DNA of 64,000 bases from Herbiconiux sp. SALV-R1 (GTDB lineage: Bacteria > Actinomycetota > Actinomycetes > Actinomycetales > Microbacteriaceae): the NCBI RefSeq assembly GCF_013113715.1, contig NZ_CP053344.1, forward strand, positions 1,860,001 to 1,924,000. Direction: 5' to 3'. A program made the position numbers and the translations under genes. Below, piece after piece: positions 31,755-40,801 of this stretch (position 1 is its first letter; each line of letters begins with the position of its first letter). The notes beneath the pieces were generated by a model. It was not told where the DNA came from, searched no databases, and saw nothing but the letters and a program-made list of their open reading frames with translations.

Positions 31755-31948
31755 GGGAGAATTGTGTCCTTCCCCTGCCGGCAGGATGAGCCAGACAGAG
31801 ACTGCCTGCGCACCGCTACGTCGTCGGTGTGCGGGTGATCGACGGGATCGCCCACGGGGCCGGAACGTCTCTGCACGCGGCAGGAATGAGTTGAGGAAAT
31901 ACAGCCGGGACGGGATTCGAAGAACCCCGGAGCTTGGTCGCTCGGAGG
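31755..31948 (-). other. Intergenic region upstream of rho
   Basis: These 194 bp between thrB and rho hold no gene. The length is unusual for this compact window. It probably contains the rho promoter and leader, and possibly the end of the thr transcript. No convincing riboswitch or intrinsic terminator was recognised. Confidence 0.4.
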
Positions 31949-32923
31949 TTACTTGCCTTCGTCCGGGTGCAGCACAACTGTAGCACCTTTGAAGTCGACG
32001 GCCAGAACGAGCGACTGCCAGGGTGTCGCCGACCGCTCGGCCACCAGGTCGACCGCCGCCTGCCGCTGCCCCGGGTCGCTGCAGAGCACCAGGATGCTGG
32101 GGCCGGCACCCGACACCACGGCCGGGAAGCCCGCGGCACGGAGCTCCTGGATGAGCCTGTCGGTCTCGGGCATGGCGCTCGCCCGGTAGCTCTGGTGCAG
32201 CTTGTCCTCCGTTGCGGCGAGCAGCAGCTCGGGGCTCTGGATGAGGGCGGCGATGAGCAGCGTCGAGCGCGACACGTTGAAGATGGCGTCGGCGTGCGGC
32301 ACCGACTCGGGCTGAAGGCTGCGCGCCAGCGCGGTCGACATCGTCTCCTGCGGCACCAGCACGAGCGGCGAGACGCCGCGGTGCACGTTGAGCTTCTTGA
32401 ACTGGGGGCCCTCGGGGGTGACCCAGGCGATGGTGAGGCCTCCGAACAGACCCGGAGCGACGTTGTCGGGGTGGCCCTCGAGCTCGGTCGCCCGCGCCAG
32501 GAGGCCGAGCTGATCGATCTCGACGATGCCCGAGAGCAGGCCCTTGGCCGCCATGATGCCCGAGACGATCGCCGCGCCCGAGGAGCCGAGGCCCCTGCCG
32601 TGCGGGATGACGTTGCGCGCGGTGAGGTGGAGCCCGGGGAGCTGCTGCCCGTAGGCGGCGAAGGTGTGCGCGATCGCGCGCACCACGAGGTTGCTCTCGT
32701 CGGTCGGCACCTCGCCCGCGCCGACACCGTTCACGTCGACGAAGGCGCCGGGCTCCTCGCGCGCCGTGACGGTGAGCTCGTCGTAGAGCGCCAGGGCGAG
32801 CCCGAGGGTGTCGAAGCCGGGGCCGAGGTTCGCGGTGGTGGCGGGGACCCGCACCGTGACCGTGCGGCCGACGGGCACCGAGGCCCCTGCGGTGCTCTCG
32901 ATCGAGGTGGTGGCGTCGGTCAC
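31949..32923 (-). CDS. thrB: Homoserine kinase
   Basis: Phosphorylates homoserine in threonine synthesis. A 324-residue GHMP kinase with VPATTANLGPGFDTLG near residue 26, the ATP-binding HGRGLGSSGAA, and the C-terminal VVSGAGPSILVL glycine-rich segment. GTG at 32923 overlaps the thrC stop by 3 bp (GTGA), indicating translational coupling. It is the last gene of the hom-thrC-thrB run. Confidence 0.96.
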   Translation of the reverse strand: MTDATTSIESTAGASVPVGRTVTVRVPATTANLGPGFDTLGLALALYDELTVTAREEPGAFVDVNGVGAGEVPTDESNLVVRAIAHTFAAYGQQLPGLHLTARNVIPHGRGLGSSGAAIVSGIMAAKGLLSGIVEIDQLGLLARATELEGHPDNVAPGLFGGLTIAWVTPEGPQFKKLNVHRGVSPLVLVPQETMSTALARSLQPESVPHADAIFNVSRSTLLIAALIQSPELLLAATEDKLHQSYRASAMPETDRLIQELRAAGFPAVVSGAGPSILVLCSDPGQRQAAVDLVAERSATPWQSLVLAVDFKGATVVLHPDEGK

Positions 32924-34026
32924 GACGCGTCCTTGGCGAGCCCGAGCACGCCCGCGATCTCGGCGGCGTCGACGGGCACGATGGTGGGCTGCACCTCGGA
33001 GCCGTCGGCCGACTTGAGGGCCCACTGCGGGTCTTTCAGGCCGTGCCCGGTCACGGTGATGGCGACCGTCGCGCCGGCGGGGATGACCCCGGCGGCCGAG
33101 CGCTCGAGGAGGCCTGCGACGCCGATGGCGGAGGCCGGCTCGACGAAGATGCCGACCTCGGCCGAGAGCAGGCGGTGGGCGGCCAGGATGTCGGCGTCGC
33201 TGATGGCGCCGAAGTAGCCGTCGGTGCGGTCGCGCGCCTCGAGGGCGAGCTCCCACGACGCCGGGTTGCCGATGCGGATGGCGCTGGCGATGGTGTCGGG
33301 GTCGAGCACGGGGTGACCGAGCACGATCGGGGCGGAGCCCTCGGCCTGGAAGCCGAACATGCGGGGCAGCTTCGTGGTGACGCCGCGTTCGAGCTCTTCG
33401 CCGTAGCCGCGGGAGTAGGCGGTGTAGTTGCCCGCGTTGCCGACCGGCAGCAGGTGGAAGTCGGGCGCATCCTGCAGCACCTCGACGACCTCGTAGGCTG
33501 CCGTCTTCTGGCCGTTGATGCGGTCGGGGTTCACCGAGTTCACGAGGTGAACCGGGTAGTTCTCGGCGAGCTCGCGGGCGAGGTCGAGGCAGTCGTCGAA
33601 GTTGCCCTGCACCTGGATGAGCTCGGCGTTGTGCGCGATGGCCTGGCTGAGCTTGCCGAGCGCGATCTTGCCCTCGGGCACCAGCACGGCGGCCGTGATG
33701 CCGGCGTGGGTGGCGTAGGCGGCGGCCGAGGCGGAGGTGTTGCCGGTGGAGGCGCAGATGACGGCCTTCGCGCCGTGCTCGACGGCCTTCGAGATGGCCA
33801 TGGTCATGCCGCGGTCTTTGAACGAGCCCGTGGGGTTCATTCCCTCGAACTTGATGTACACCTTGGCGCCGGTGCGGGCGGAGAGCGCGGGAGCGGGGAT
33901 GAGCGGGGTGCCGCCCTCCCCCAGGGTCACGACGGGGGTGGCGTCGGTGATGTCGAGCCGGTGGGCGTACTCGTGAAGGACCCCGCGCCACTGGCGGGAG
34001 GGGATGCGGGGCGTGCTGTCGGCCAC
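32920..34026 (-). CDS. thrC: Threonine synthase
   Basis: PLP enzyme converting O-phosphohomoserine to threonine. The 368-residue protein has the PLP-Lys in NPTGSFKDRGM, the CASTGNTSASAAAYA phosphate-binding region and LLPVGNAGN. The GTG start shares one base with the hom stop codon (TAGTG). Its length matches the short, actinobacterial type threonine synthase. Confidence 0.96.
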   Translation of the reverse strand: MADSTPRIPSRQWRGVLHEYAHRLDITDATPVVTLGEGGTPLIPAPALSARTGAKVYIKFEGMNPTGSFKDRGMTMAISKAVEHGAKAVICASTGNTSASAAAYATHAGITAAVLVPEGKIALGKLSQAIAHNAELIQVQGNFDDCLDLARELAENYPVHLVNSVNPDRINGQKTAAYEVVEVLQDAPDFHLLPVGNAGNYTAYSRGYGEELERGVTTKLPRMFGFQAEGSAPIVLGHPVLDPDTIASAIRIGNPASWELALEARDRTDGYFGAISDADILAAHRLLSAEVGIFVEPASAIGVAGLLERSAAGVIPAGATVAITVTGHGLKDPQWALKSADGSEVQPTIVPVDAAEIAGVLGLAKDAS

Positions 34027-35366
34027 TAGGGCGTTTCTCCTTCGACTCGTAGGACTGATTCGACCCGCACGACGGCGTCGTGCGAGGAAACAGCCGCCAC
34101 CGTGGCCGAGAGGGCCGCGTCGGTGGCTTCGTGCGTGACTATCACAAGGGTAGCGGTGAGCGGCTCGTCGCCCGACCGCCCGGGCGGCGCGGTGGCGACG
34201 GTCTGCTGCACGGCCTCCACCGAGACGCCGTGCTCGCTGAACAATCCGGCGATCTGGGCGAGCACACCCGGCTTGTCGGTGACCACGAGGGTGAGCTGGT
34301 AGCGGGTGGTGACGGCGCCGATGGGGAACACCGGCAGGTTCGCGTGGGTCGACTCCCCCACACCGGGGCCGCCCGCGAGGTGCCGCCTGGCGGCGGAGAC
34401 CAGGTCGCCGAGCACTGCCGACGCCGTCTCGGTGCCGCCGGCGCCCGCGCCGTAGAACATGAGGTCGCCGGCCGCCTCCGACTGCACGAACACGGCGTTC
34501 TTGGCGTCGTGCACGGCGGCGAGCGGATGACGCCGGCTGATGAGAGAGGGGTGCACGCGCGCGACCACGCCCTCGACGCCGGTCTCGGGGTCGGTGAGCC
34601 GCTCGCAGATGGCGAGCAGCTTCACCACGAAGCCGGCCCTCTCGGCGGCCTCGACCTGGGCCGCGGTGACGGTGGTCATGCCCTCGCGGTACACGGCCTC
34701 GACCGGCACCACGGTGTGGAAGGCGAGGCTGGCGAGGATTGCCGCCTTCTGCGCAGCGTCGAACCCCTCGACGTCGGCGGTGGGGTCGGCCTCGGCGTAG
34801 CCGAGCTCGGTCGCCACGGCCAGGGCGTTCTCGAACGAGTCTCCCTCGAGGTCCATGCGGTCGAGGATGAAGTTCGTGGTGCCGTTGACGATGCCCATCA
34901 CCCGGTGCACGCGGTCGCCCGCGAGCGAGTCGCGGAGCGGACGGATGATCGGGATGGCCCCGCCGACCGCCGCCTCGTAGTAGAGCTGGGCGCCCACCTG
35001 GTCGGCCACGGCGAACAGCTCCGGGCCATGGGTGGCGAGCAGCGCCTTGTTGCCGGTGACGACGTCGGCGCCGGAGTTCATCGCGAGCGTGATGTACTCT
35101 CGCGCCGGCTCCAGACCGCCCATGAGCTCGATGACGATGTCGGCCGACTGGATGAGCGCCGTCGCGTCGGTGGTGAGGAGTTCGCGCGGGATGGCGCTGT
35201 CGCGCGGGGCGTCGAGGTCGCGCACGGCGACGCCCACGAGCTCGAGGCCCGCGCCGACGCGGGCGGCGAGCTCCTCGCCGTGCTCGAGGAGGAGCCGGGC
35301 GACCTGCGAGCCGACCGAGCCGGCTCCGAGCAGGGCGATCCTGAGGTTGCGGTATTCGATCATCAT
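34026..35366 (-). CDS. hom: Homoserine dehydrogenase
   Basis: Reduces aspartate semialdehyde to homoserine. The 446-residue protein has an NAD(P)-binding LLGAGSVGSQVARLL, VTGNKALLATHG, the catalytic EAAVGGAIPIIRPLRDSLAGD-like segment (about 158-178) and a C-terminal ACT domain (LTLVVTDKPGVLAQIAGLFSEHG-like, residues about 360-440). The ACT domain usually gives threonine feedback inhibition. ATG at 35366 overlaps the lysA stop (ATGA), with a second ATG directly after. Confidence 0.96.
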   Translation of the reverse strand: MMIEYRNLRIALLGAGSVGSQVARLLLEHGEELAARVGAGLELVGVAVRDLDAPRDSAIPRELLTTDATALIQSADIVIELMGGLEPAREYITLAMNSGADVVTGNKALLATHGPELFAVADQVGAQLYYEAAVGGAIPIIRPLRDSLAGDRVHRVMGIVNGTTNFILDRMDLEGDSFENALAVATELGYAEADPTADVEGFDAAQKAAILASLAFHTVVPVEAVYREGMTTVTAAQVEAAERAGFVVKLLAICERLTDPETGVEGVVARVHPSLISRRHPLAAVHDAKNAVFVQSEAAGDLMFYGAGAGGTETASAVLGDLVSAARRHLAGGPGVGESTHANLPVFPIGAVTTRYQLTLVVTDKPGVLAQIAGLFSEHGVSVEAVQQTVATAPPGRSGDEPLTATLVIVTHEATDAALSATVAAVSSHDAVVRVESVLRVEGETP

Positions 35367-36766
35367 CGACCTCCGAGGTAGGCGGTGTCGCGCGCGAGCA
35401 GGTCGTGCTCGGTCTCGCGGCGGATCAGCACCCGGGCCTCGCCGTCCACCACGGCGACGACCGCGGGGCGCCCGAGGTAGTTGTAGTTGCTCGACAGCGA
35501 CCAGCAATAGGCGCCGGTGGCGGGAACCATCACCAGGTCGCCGGGGGCGACGTCGCCCGGCAGGTAGTCGGACTGCACCACGATGTCGCCGCTCTCGCAG
35601 TGCTTGCCGACCACGCGCACGAGTGCCGCATCCGCATCGCTGTTGCGGCTCGCGAGGCGCACGGAGTAGTCGGCGCCGTAGAGGGCGGGCCGGGCGTTGT
35701 CGCTCATGCCGCCGTCGACGCTCACGTAGCGCCGCACGTGGTCGGTGCCGTCAGCGCCGACGAGCACGTCTTTGATGGTGCCCACCTCGTAGAGGGTGGC
35801 CCCCGAGCGGCCGATCACGGTGCGGCCGGGCTCGAAGGCGAGCGCGGGAACCGGGATGCCGAGGCGCGCGCACTCGCGCGCGACGGTGCCGACGATGAGC
35901 GACGCCAGCTCGGTGATGGGCGTCGGGTCGTCGGCGGTGGTGTAGGCGATGCCGAAGCCGCCGCCGAGGTTGAGCTCGGGCACCTCGCCGCCCGCGAGCA
36001 GCTCGGCCTGGAGCTCGAGCAGGCGCGCCGCCGACTCGGCGAAGCCCTCGGAGCCGAAGATCTGCGAGCCGATGTGGCAGTGCAGGCCGAGGAACCGCAG
36101 TGACGCGTGCGAGCGGATGGCGGCGACGTACTCGGCGGCCTGGTCGAGCCGCACGCCGAACTTCTGGTCTTCGTGGGCGGTGGCGAGGAAGTCGTGGGTG
36201 TGCGCGTGCACGCCGCTGTTCACCCGCAGGCGCACCTCCTGCACCCGCCCCAGACGCGCGGCGGTCGCGGCGACCCGCTCGATCTCGATCGCGCTGTCGA
36301 GCACGATCACGCCGACGCCGGAGGAGACGGCGCGCTCGATCTCGTCGAGCGACTTGTTGTTGCCGTGGAGGCCGAGGTGCGCGGGGTCGACACCGGCGGC
36401 CAGGGCGACGGCGAGCTCTCCCCCGCTGCAGACGTCGATCGAGAGGCCGGCCTCGCTCATCCAGCGCGCGATCTCGATGGTGAGGAACGCCTTGCCCGCG
36501 TAGTACACCTTCGCGCGGGTGCCGGCCTCGGCGGCGGCGGTGTCGAAGGCGGTGCGCACCTCGACGGCCCGGGAACGCGCATCCGTCTCGTCGATGACGT
36601 AGAGCGGGGTGCCGAAGCGCTCGGCGAGGGCGGAGGCGGTGATGCCGCCGATCTCGATCTCGCCGGCGGCCGTCCGCTGCGCGGTGGCGGGCCAGATGAG
36701 CGGCGGGAGCGCGTCGGCGTCGGCGGGCTCGGCGAGCCACCCGGGTGCGAGCGGGCTGGAGGTCAT
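35363..36766 (-). CDS. lysA: Diaminopimelate decarboxylase
   Basis: Makes L-lysine from meso-diaminopimelate with PLP. The 467-residue fold-III enzyme shows the PLP-Lys in VYYAGKAFL, the HCHIGSQIF motif, the LNLGGGFGIAY phosphate loop, EPGRTVIG, and the C-terminal catalytic KHCESGDIV and YCWSLSSNYN. ATG at 36766 was chosen because the longer frame adds only Pro/Arg-rich sequence. It is coupled to hom by an ATGA overlap. Confidence 0.96.
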   Translation of the reverse strand: MTSSPLAPGWLAEPADADALPPLIWPATAQRTAAGEIEIGGITASALAERFGTPLYVIDETDARSRAVEVRTAFDTAAAEAGTRAKVYYAGKAFLTIEIARWMSEAGLSIDVCSGGELAVALAAGVDPAHLGLHGNNKSLDEIERAVSSGVGVIVLDSAIEIERVAATAARLGRVQEVRLRVNSGVHAHTHDFLATAHEDQKFGVRLDQAAEYVAAIRSHASLRFLGLHCHIGSQIFGSEGFAESAARLLELQAELLAGGEVPELNLGGGFGIAYTTADDPTPITELASLIVGTVARECARLGIPVPALAFEPGRTVIGRSGATLYEVGTIKDVLVGADGTDHVRRYVSVDGGMSDNARPALYGADYSVRLASRNSDADAALVRVVGKHCESGDIVVQSDYLPGDVAPGDLVMVPATGAYCWSLSSNYNYLGRPAVVAVVDGEARVLIRRETEHDLLARDTAYLGGR

Positions 36767-36836
36767 GAACGGTTCCCTTGGCGGTGTCGTCGACGTGCGG
36801 GGGCACGGCCTGGCGAGTGGAAGGGGCGAGCGGACC

Positions 36837-36856
36837 CGGCTTGGTCCCTGAAGCCG
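36837..36856. terminator. Possible hairpin between the LmeA-like gene and lysA
   Basis: A 6-bp perfect inverted repeat (CGGCTT with AAGCCG, 8-base loop) lies in the 137-bp gap between these two genes. There is no T-run on the minus strand. It could be a weak terminator, a leader structure of lysA, or chance. Confidence 0.3.
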
Positions 36857-36903
36857 TTCCCGGGGTGCGATCACCCGGGTACCGAAAGCTTAGCGGCTCC
36901 GGC

Positions 36904-37680
36904 TCACCCGCAGCTGCCGAGCGTGCGGAGGCTCTGCTCGTCGGCGACGAAGTCGTCGGCCGAGAGCGTGGCCGTGGCGCGGCCACCGGTGATCTCGAGC
37001 GAGTCGACCGTGGTGCCCTCCGGCAGGTACTGGGCGACGCACGCCGAGATGGGGTCGTCGGCGAGGGTGCCGAGCAGCTGGTCGAGGTCGATGTCGAGGT
37101 TGCCGGCGCCCTGCGTGAGCGAGGCCGAGCGCGGCTCGACCAGCACGCGGTCGCCCTCCGCGGTCACCACGCCGGTCACCTGGTAGCCGAGCTGGAACCC
37201 GAAGATGGAGAGGGTGCCCTGGTACGACACGTCGCCGTCGCCGAGCACGAGCCCCGAGTCGCCCGGGATGTCGACGATGTCGTTCACCGCGTCTTGATCG
37301 ATCGAGATCGAGGCGTCGACGGTGTCGATCGGCTTCGTGAGGTCGGTGGGCACCCCGTTCGCCACGGCGTGCGCGGCGAGCGGCACGCCGTTCACCGAGA
37401 GCTCGGGGGCGTCGAGCACGACCTCGGAGAGCCGGCCGGTGAGGGCCTGGGCGAGGAAGGAGAAGCCGCCGATCTCGACGGTGACGTCGCCCTCGACGTT
37501 CTCGGGCAGCCGCTCCTCGATCTGGGCCGCGGCCTGCGACTCCACCGAGGCGCGCACCGCGATGTCGGCGATCACGAGACCCACCGCGACGAGCACGAGC
37601 ACCACGACGAGCACCCACGGCCAGCGGCGCCTCTTCCGGGTGGTCGGGGCGGGCGGCGGAGTCAGCGGCTCGGTCGTCAT
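36904..37680 (-). CDS. LmeA-like (DUF2993) phospholipid-binding protein
   Basis: A 258-residue protein with a basic Arg/Lys cluster and one membrane anchor (about 20-43), followed by a DUF2993 domain. Typical features are SISIDQDAVNDIV-like and VEPRSASLTQGAGN segments. In mycobacteria the homologue LmeA is a periplasmic phospholipid-binding protein needed for full lipomannan elongation. A cell-envelope lipid role here is inferred. It lies between argS and lysA. Confidence 0.78.
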   Translation of the reverse strand: MTTEPLTPPPAPTTRKRRRWPWVLVVVLVLVAVGLVIADIAVRASVESQAAAQIEERLPENVEGDVTVEIGGFSFLAQALTGRLSEVVLDAPELSVNGVPLAAHAVANGVPTDLTKPIDTVDASISIDQDAVNDIVDIPGDSGLVLGDGDVSYQGTLSIFGFQLGYQVTGVVTAEGDRVLVEPRSASLTQGAGNLDIDLDQLLGTLADDPISACVAQYLPEGTTVDSLEITGGRATATLSADDFVADEQSLRTLGSCG

Positions 37681-37737
37681 GCGTCAATCCTGCCGTGTGC
37701 GGCGCGCATCCGCTTCGTCGACGGAGGCGCGCACGGC

Positions 37738-39414
37738 TCACATGCGGTCGGGAGCGGAGACGCCGATGAGGTCGAGACCGTTGCGGATGACCTGGCCGGT
37801 GGCGTCGTTCAGCCACAGGCGGGTGCCGTGGATCGCCGAGATCTCCTCGTCGCCGAACGGCAGCACGCGGGTGGCGTCGTACCAGCGGTGGTAGTGGCCG
37901 GCGAGGTCTTCGAGGTAGCGGGCGACGCGGTGGGGCTCCCGCAGCTCGGCGGCGTGGGCGAGCACCCGCGGGTACTCCTGCAGCGCGCCGAGCAGCGCGG
38001 TCTCGGTGGCGTGGTCGAGCAGCGCCGGCTCGAAGGCGTCGCGGGTGACCCCGGCCTCGGCGGCGTTGCGGGCGACCGAGCGGGTGCGGGCGTGCGCGTA
38101 CTGCACGTAGAACACGGGGTTGTCGTTGGTGCGCGAGCGCAGCTTCTCGCCGTCGAGCGAGAGCGGGGAGTCGGCCGGATAGCGGGCCAGCCAGAAGCGC
38201 AGGGCGTCGGCGCCGAGCCAGTCGAGCAGGTCGTCGAGCTCGATGATGTTGCCGGCGCGCTTGGAGAGCTTCGCCCCGTTGAGGTTCACCAGCTGGCCGA
38301 TGAGCACGCTCAGGCCGGTGTCGGGGTCGTCGCCGGCAGCGGCGGCGAGAGCCTTCAGGCGGCCGACGTAGCCGTGGTGGTCGGCGCCCAGGAGGTAGAT
38401 CTTCTCGGGGAAGCCGCGGTCTTTCTTCGACAGGTAGTAGGCGGCGTCGGCGGCGAAGTAGGTGACGATGCCGTTGCCGCGGGTGAGCACGCGGTCTTTG
38501 TCGTCGCCGAAGTCGGTGGTGCGCACCCAGACCGCGTCGTCGGCCTCGAACACGTGCCCCTGGGCGCGCAACCGCTCCTCGGCGTCGTCGATGGCAGTCT
38601 TGCCGGTCACCGCATCCGGGGTGTGCAGGGTGCGCTCGGAGAAGAACACGTCGAAGTGCACGTGGAAGTTCGCCAGCGACTGCTTGATCTCGGCGAGCTG
38701 GTACTCGTAGGCGAGGTCGCGGGCGATCGCCACCGCCTCGTCGTGCGGCTTCTCGAGCAGCTCGGGCTCGGCCTCGAGCACGCGCTGGGCGAGGGTCTGG
38801 ATGTAGGCGCCCGGGTACCCCTTCTCGGGAGTCGGCTCGCCCTTCGCGGCGGCGAGCACCGAGAGGCCGAAGACGTCCATCTGGCTGCCGGCGTCGTTGA
38901 TGTAGTACTCGGCGGTGACCTCTGCTCCGGATGCGCGCAGCACCCGGGCGATCGAGTCGCCGAGAGCGGCCCAGCGGGTGTGGCCGATGTGCAGCGGGCC
39001 GGTGGGGTTGGCGGAGACGAACTCCATGTTGATGGTGTGGCCGGCGAGCACGTCGCTGCGGCCGAACGACTCCCCCGCCTCGACGATGGTGCGGGCGATC
39101 TCGGCGGCCGCCGCCGTCTCGAGGGTGATGTTGATGAAGCCGGGGCCCGCCACCTCGACGGAGGCGACGCCGTCGATGGCCTCGATCGCCGGGGCGAGCT
39201 CGAGGGCGAAGGCGCGCGGGTTGGTGCCGAGGCGCTTGGCGAGCTTCATGGCGATGTTCGACGCCCAGTCGCCGTGCTCGCGGTTGCGCGGGCGCTCGAG
39301 GGCGGTGTCGGCCTCCGTGACGGTGAGCGCGGGCTCGCCGTTCTCGGGCGCGACCGCGGCCAGGCGGGCCGTCACGATGGCGAAGAGGTGGGCGGAGAGG
39401 TCTTCGGGAGTCAC
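37738..39414 (-). CDS. argS: Arginyl-tRNA synthetase
   Basis: Charges tRNA-Arg. The 558-residue class I enzyme has the Add-1 N-terminal domain, the HIGH motif in NPTGPLHIGHTRW, the KMSK counterpart GAKLSKRAGN, and a C-terminal DALR anticodon-binding domain ending LIGVSAPDRM. The GTG start was kept because homologues begin with the same TPEDLSAHLF-type helix. It heads the argS-lysA-hom block. A tRNA-Arg gene lies about 1 kb away. Confidence 0.96.
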   Translation of the reverse strand: MTPEDLSAHLFAIVTARLAAVAPENGEPALTVTEADTALERPRNREHGDWASNIAMKLAKRLGTNPRAFALELAPAIEAIDGVASVEVAGPGFINITLETAAAAEIARTIVEAGESFGRSDVLAGHTINMEFVSANPTGPLHIGHTRWAALGDSIARVLRASGAEVTAEYYINDAGSQMDVFGLSVLAAAKGEPTPEKGYPGAYIQTLAQRVLEAEPELLEKPHDEAVAIARDLAYEYQLAEIKQSLANFHVHFDVFFSERTLHTPDAVTGKTAIDDAEERLRAQGHVFEADDAVWVRTTDFGDDKDRVLTRGNGIVTYFAADAAYYLSKKDRGFPEKIYLLGADHHGYVGRLKALAAAAGDDPDTGLSVLIGQLVNLNGAKLSKRAGNIIELDDLLDWLGADALRFWLARYPADSPLSLDGEKLRSRTNDNPVFYVQYAHARTRSVARNAAEAGVTRDAFEPALLDHATETALLGALQEYPRVLAHAAELREPHRVARYLEDLAGHYHRWYDATRVLPFGDEEISAIHGTRLWLNDATGQVIRNGLDLIGVSAPDRM

Positions 39415-39466
39415 GAGGGTCGATTCTATCCCGCAGGGTGCGGGGCGATCGGCGGGCGGAGGCCGG

Positions 39467-40261
39467 TCAGCCGAGCTCGACGAGGAGGTCGAGGTCGTCG
39501 ATGGGCAGGAGGTCGGCGGTGGCGGTCACTTCGAGGCGGTCGAGGGTGAGGTAGCCGCCGTGGTTGGTGAGGAACGCCGTGTCGGCGGCGTCGCGGCCCG
39601 TGGCGATGCGCAGCAGGCTCTGCCGGGGCGCCAGCACGGTGGCGTCGATGACGTGCCAGGCGCCCTCGACGTAGGCCTCGGCGACGGCGTGGAAGTCCAT
39701 CGGCGAGAGGCCCGGCGCGTACACCGAGACCAGTCGAGCGGGCACGTCGAGCGCGCGCAGCAGGGCGATGGCGAGATGGGCGTAGTCGCGACACACCCCT
39801 TGGCGCAGCAGCAGCGTCTGCACCGCACCGTCGGTGGGGGCGCTCGACCCCGGCACGTAGCGGAGCTCGGCGCCCACCCACGAGCTCACCGCGTCGAGCA
39901 GGGCCCGGCCCTCGAGCCCGCGGAACTCGGCGACGGCGGTGGGCAGCAGCCTGTCCGACTCGCAGTAGCGGCTCGGCCGCAGGTAGCGGATGAGGTCGAG
40001 CTCGTCGACGGGCGCCGGCTCGGCCTTCCCGTCGACCTCGGCGCGGTAGCGCGCGGTGAAGCCGCCCGGCGGAACGTCGAAGCGGTGCAGGCGGGTGCCC
40101 AGCGCATCCGTCAGCTCCACCGGTTCGATCGGCTCGCCGTCGATGCGGTAGTCGATCGACTCCTCGACCAGGTCGGCGCCCTGGGCGACGGCGAGGGAGA
40201 ACACGACGGTGGTGGCGCGGTCGACGGTGGCGTCGATCTCGGCGGACACGATGCGCTTCAT
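39467..40261 (-). CDS. Transglutaminase-like family protein
   Basis: A 264-residue protein with an N-terminal beta-rich half and a C-terminal transglutaminase-like domain. The Cys-His-Asp triad is visible in GVCRDYAHL, DFHAVAEAY and WHVIDAT. Such bacterial proteins act as proteases or amidases, and the substrate is unknown. There is no signal peptide, so it is cytoplasmic. It lies next to argS, running in the same direction. Confidence 0.82.
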   Translation of the reverse strand: MKRIVSAEIDATVDRATTVVFSLAVAQGADLVEESIDYRIDGEPIEPVELTDALGTRLHRFDVPPGGFTARYRAEVDGKAEPAPVDELDLIRYLRPSRYCESDRLLPTAVAEFRGLEGRALLDAVSSWVGAELRYVPGSSAPTDGAVQTLLLRQGVCRDYAHLAIALLRALDVPARLVSVYAPGLSPMDFHAVAEAYVEGAWHVIDATVLAPRQSLLRIATGRDAADTAFLTNHGGYLTLDRLEVTATADLLPIDDLDLLVELG

Positions 40262-40320
40262 GACACGATCCTCACACGGCTGGCGAGGTGGTGATGACGG
40301 TGGCGGCCCCCGCGGCCTGC

Positions 40321-40326
40321 TACCCT
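40321..40326 (+). promoter_or_regulatory. Candidate -10 element of tRNA-Arg
   Basis: TACCCT lies 17 bp before the mature 5' end of the tRNA. It fits TANNNT and would allow a short 5' leader for RNase P to remove. No clear -35 is present. Confidence 0.4.
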
Positions 40327-40342
40327 GGACAACGCACCCCGG

Positions 40343-40415
40343 GCCCCCATAGCTCAGGGGATAGAGCGTCTGCCTCCGGAGCAGAAGGCCGTAGGTTCAA
40401 ATCCTACTGGGGGCA
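40343..40415 (+). tRNA. tRNA-Arg (anticodon CCG)
   Basis: A 73-base cloverleaf. The acceptor stem is GCCCCCA with TGGGGGC, the D arm GCTC/GAGC, the anticodon stem TCTGC/GCAGA with loop CTCCGGA (anticodon CCG, reading CGG), the T arm TAGG/CCTA with TTCAAAT, and the discriminator A. The 3' CCA is not encoded and must be added. CGG should be a common codon in a genome of this G+C. Confidence 0.96.
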
Positions 40416-40476
40416 CATCGTTCGCCGCCTCGAGTGTTCTCGGCGGATTTCCTCTCGCAGCCCCTCTCCCCGGCTC

Positions 40477-40482
40477 TACAAT
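40477..40482 (+). promoter_or_regulatory. Candidate -10 element of the 66-residue protein gene
   Basis: TACAAT is one of the best -10 matches in the window. It predicts a leader of about 50 bases that includes AAGGAG 7 bp before the GTG start. Confidence 0.55.
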
Positions 40483-40538
40483 GCTGGGCACGGCCCACCC
40501 AGCCGTACCCGTGTCATCGTCAGCGAAGGAGCGCGATC

Positions 40539-40739
40539 GTGACAGCCGTCGAGACGTTCAGGAGCCACAACATGTGGCACAACCGCATGGAGGGTGAGGA
40601 GGCGGACCTCTCCACCCACGTCATCCGCACCCAGGCCATCGCCGAGGGCCGCACCTGGGCCATGACCCGCCGGTGCGACCACATCGTGCGCAACGCCGAC
40701 GGCACCGTCGAGTCGATCACCTCCTACGCCCGCGACTGA
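40539..40739 (+). CDS. Small protein of unknown function (66 residues)
   Basis: GTG at 40539 has AAGGAG at the right distance, and a TACAAT -10 lies about 60 bp upstream. The protein is hydrophilic with no membrane helix, signal or cysteine pair. It has a Trp/Met-rich N-terminal part (SHNMWHNRMEGEEADLSTHV) and a C-terminal part resembling a beta-strand pair (CDHIVRNADGTVESI). No family is recognised. The strong expression signals argue that the gene is real. Confidence 0.7.
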   Translation: MTAVETFRSHNMWHNRMEGEEADLSTHVIRTQAIAEGRTWAMTRRCDHIVRNADGTVESITSYARD

Positions 40740-40752
40740 GCGCCCGCGACCG

Positions 40753-40779
40753 CGACCGCGGACGGCCGGACCGCGGTCG
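40753..40779. terminator. Hairpin between convergent genes
   Basis: A 9-bp perfect stem (CGACCGCGG with CCGCGGTCG, 9-base loop) lies between the 66-residue protein gene and the NlpC/P60 gene. There is no T-run, but its position fits a bidirectional terminator. Confidence 0.5.
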
Positions 40780-40801
40780 GCCGCGCCCCGGACGGCTGAG
40801 C

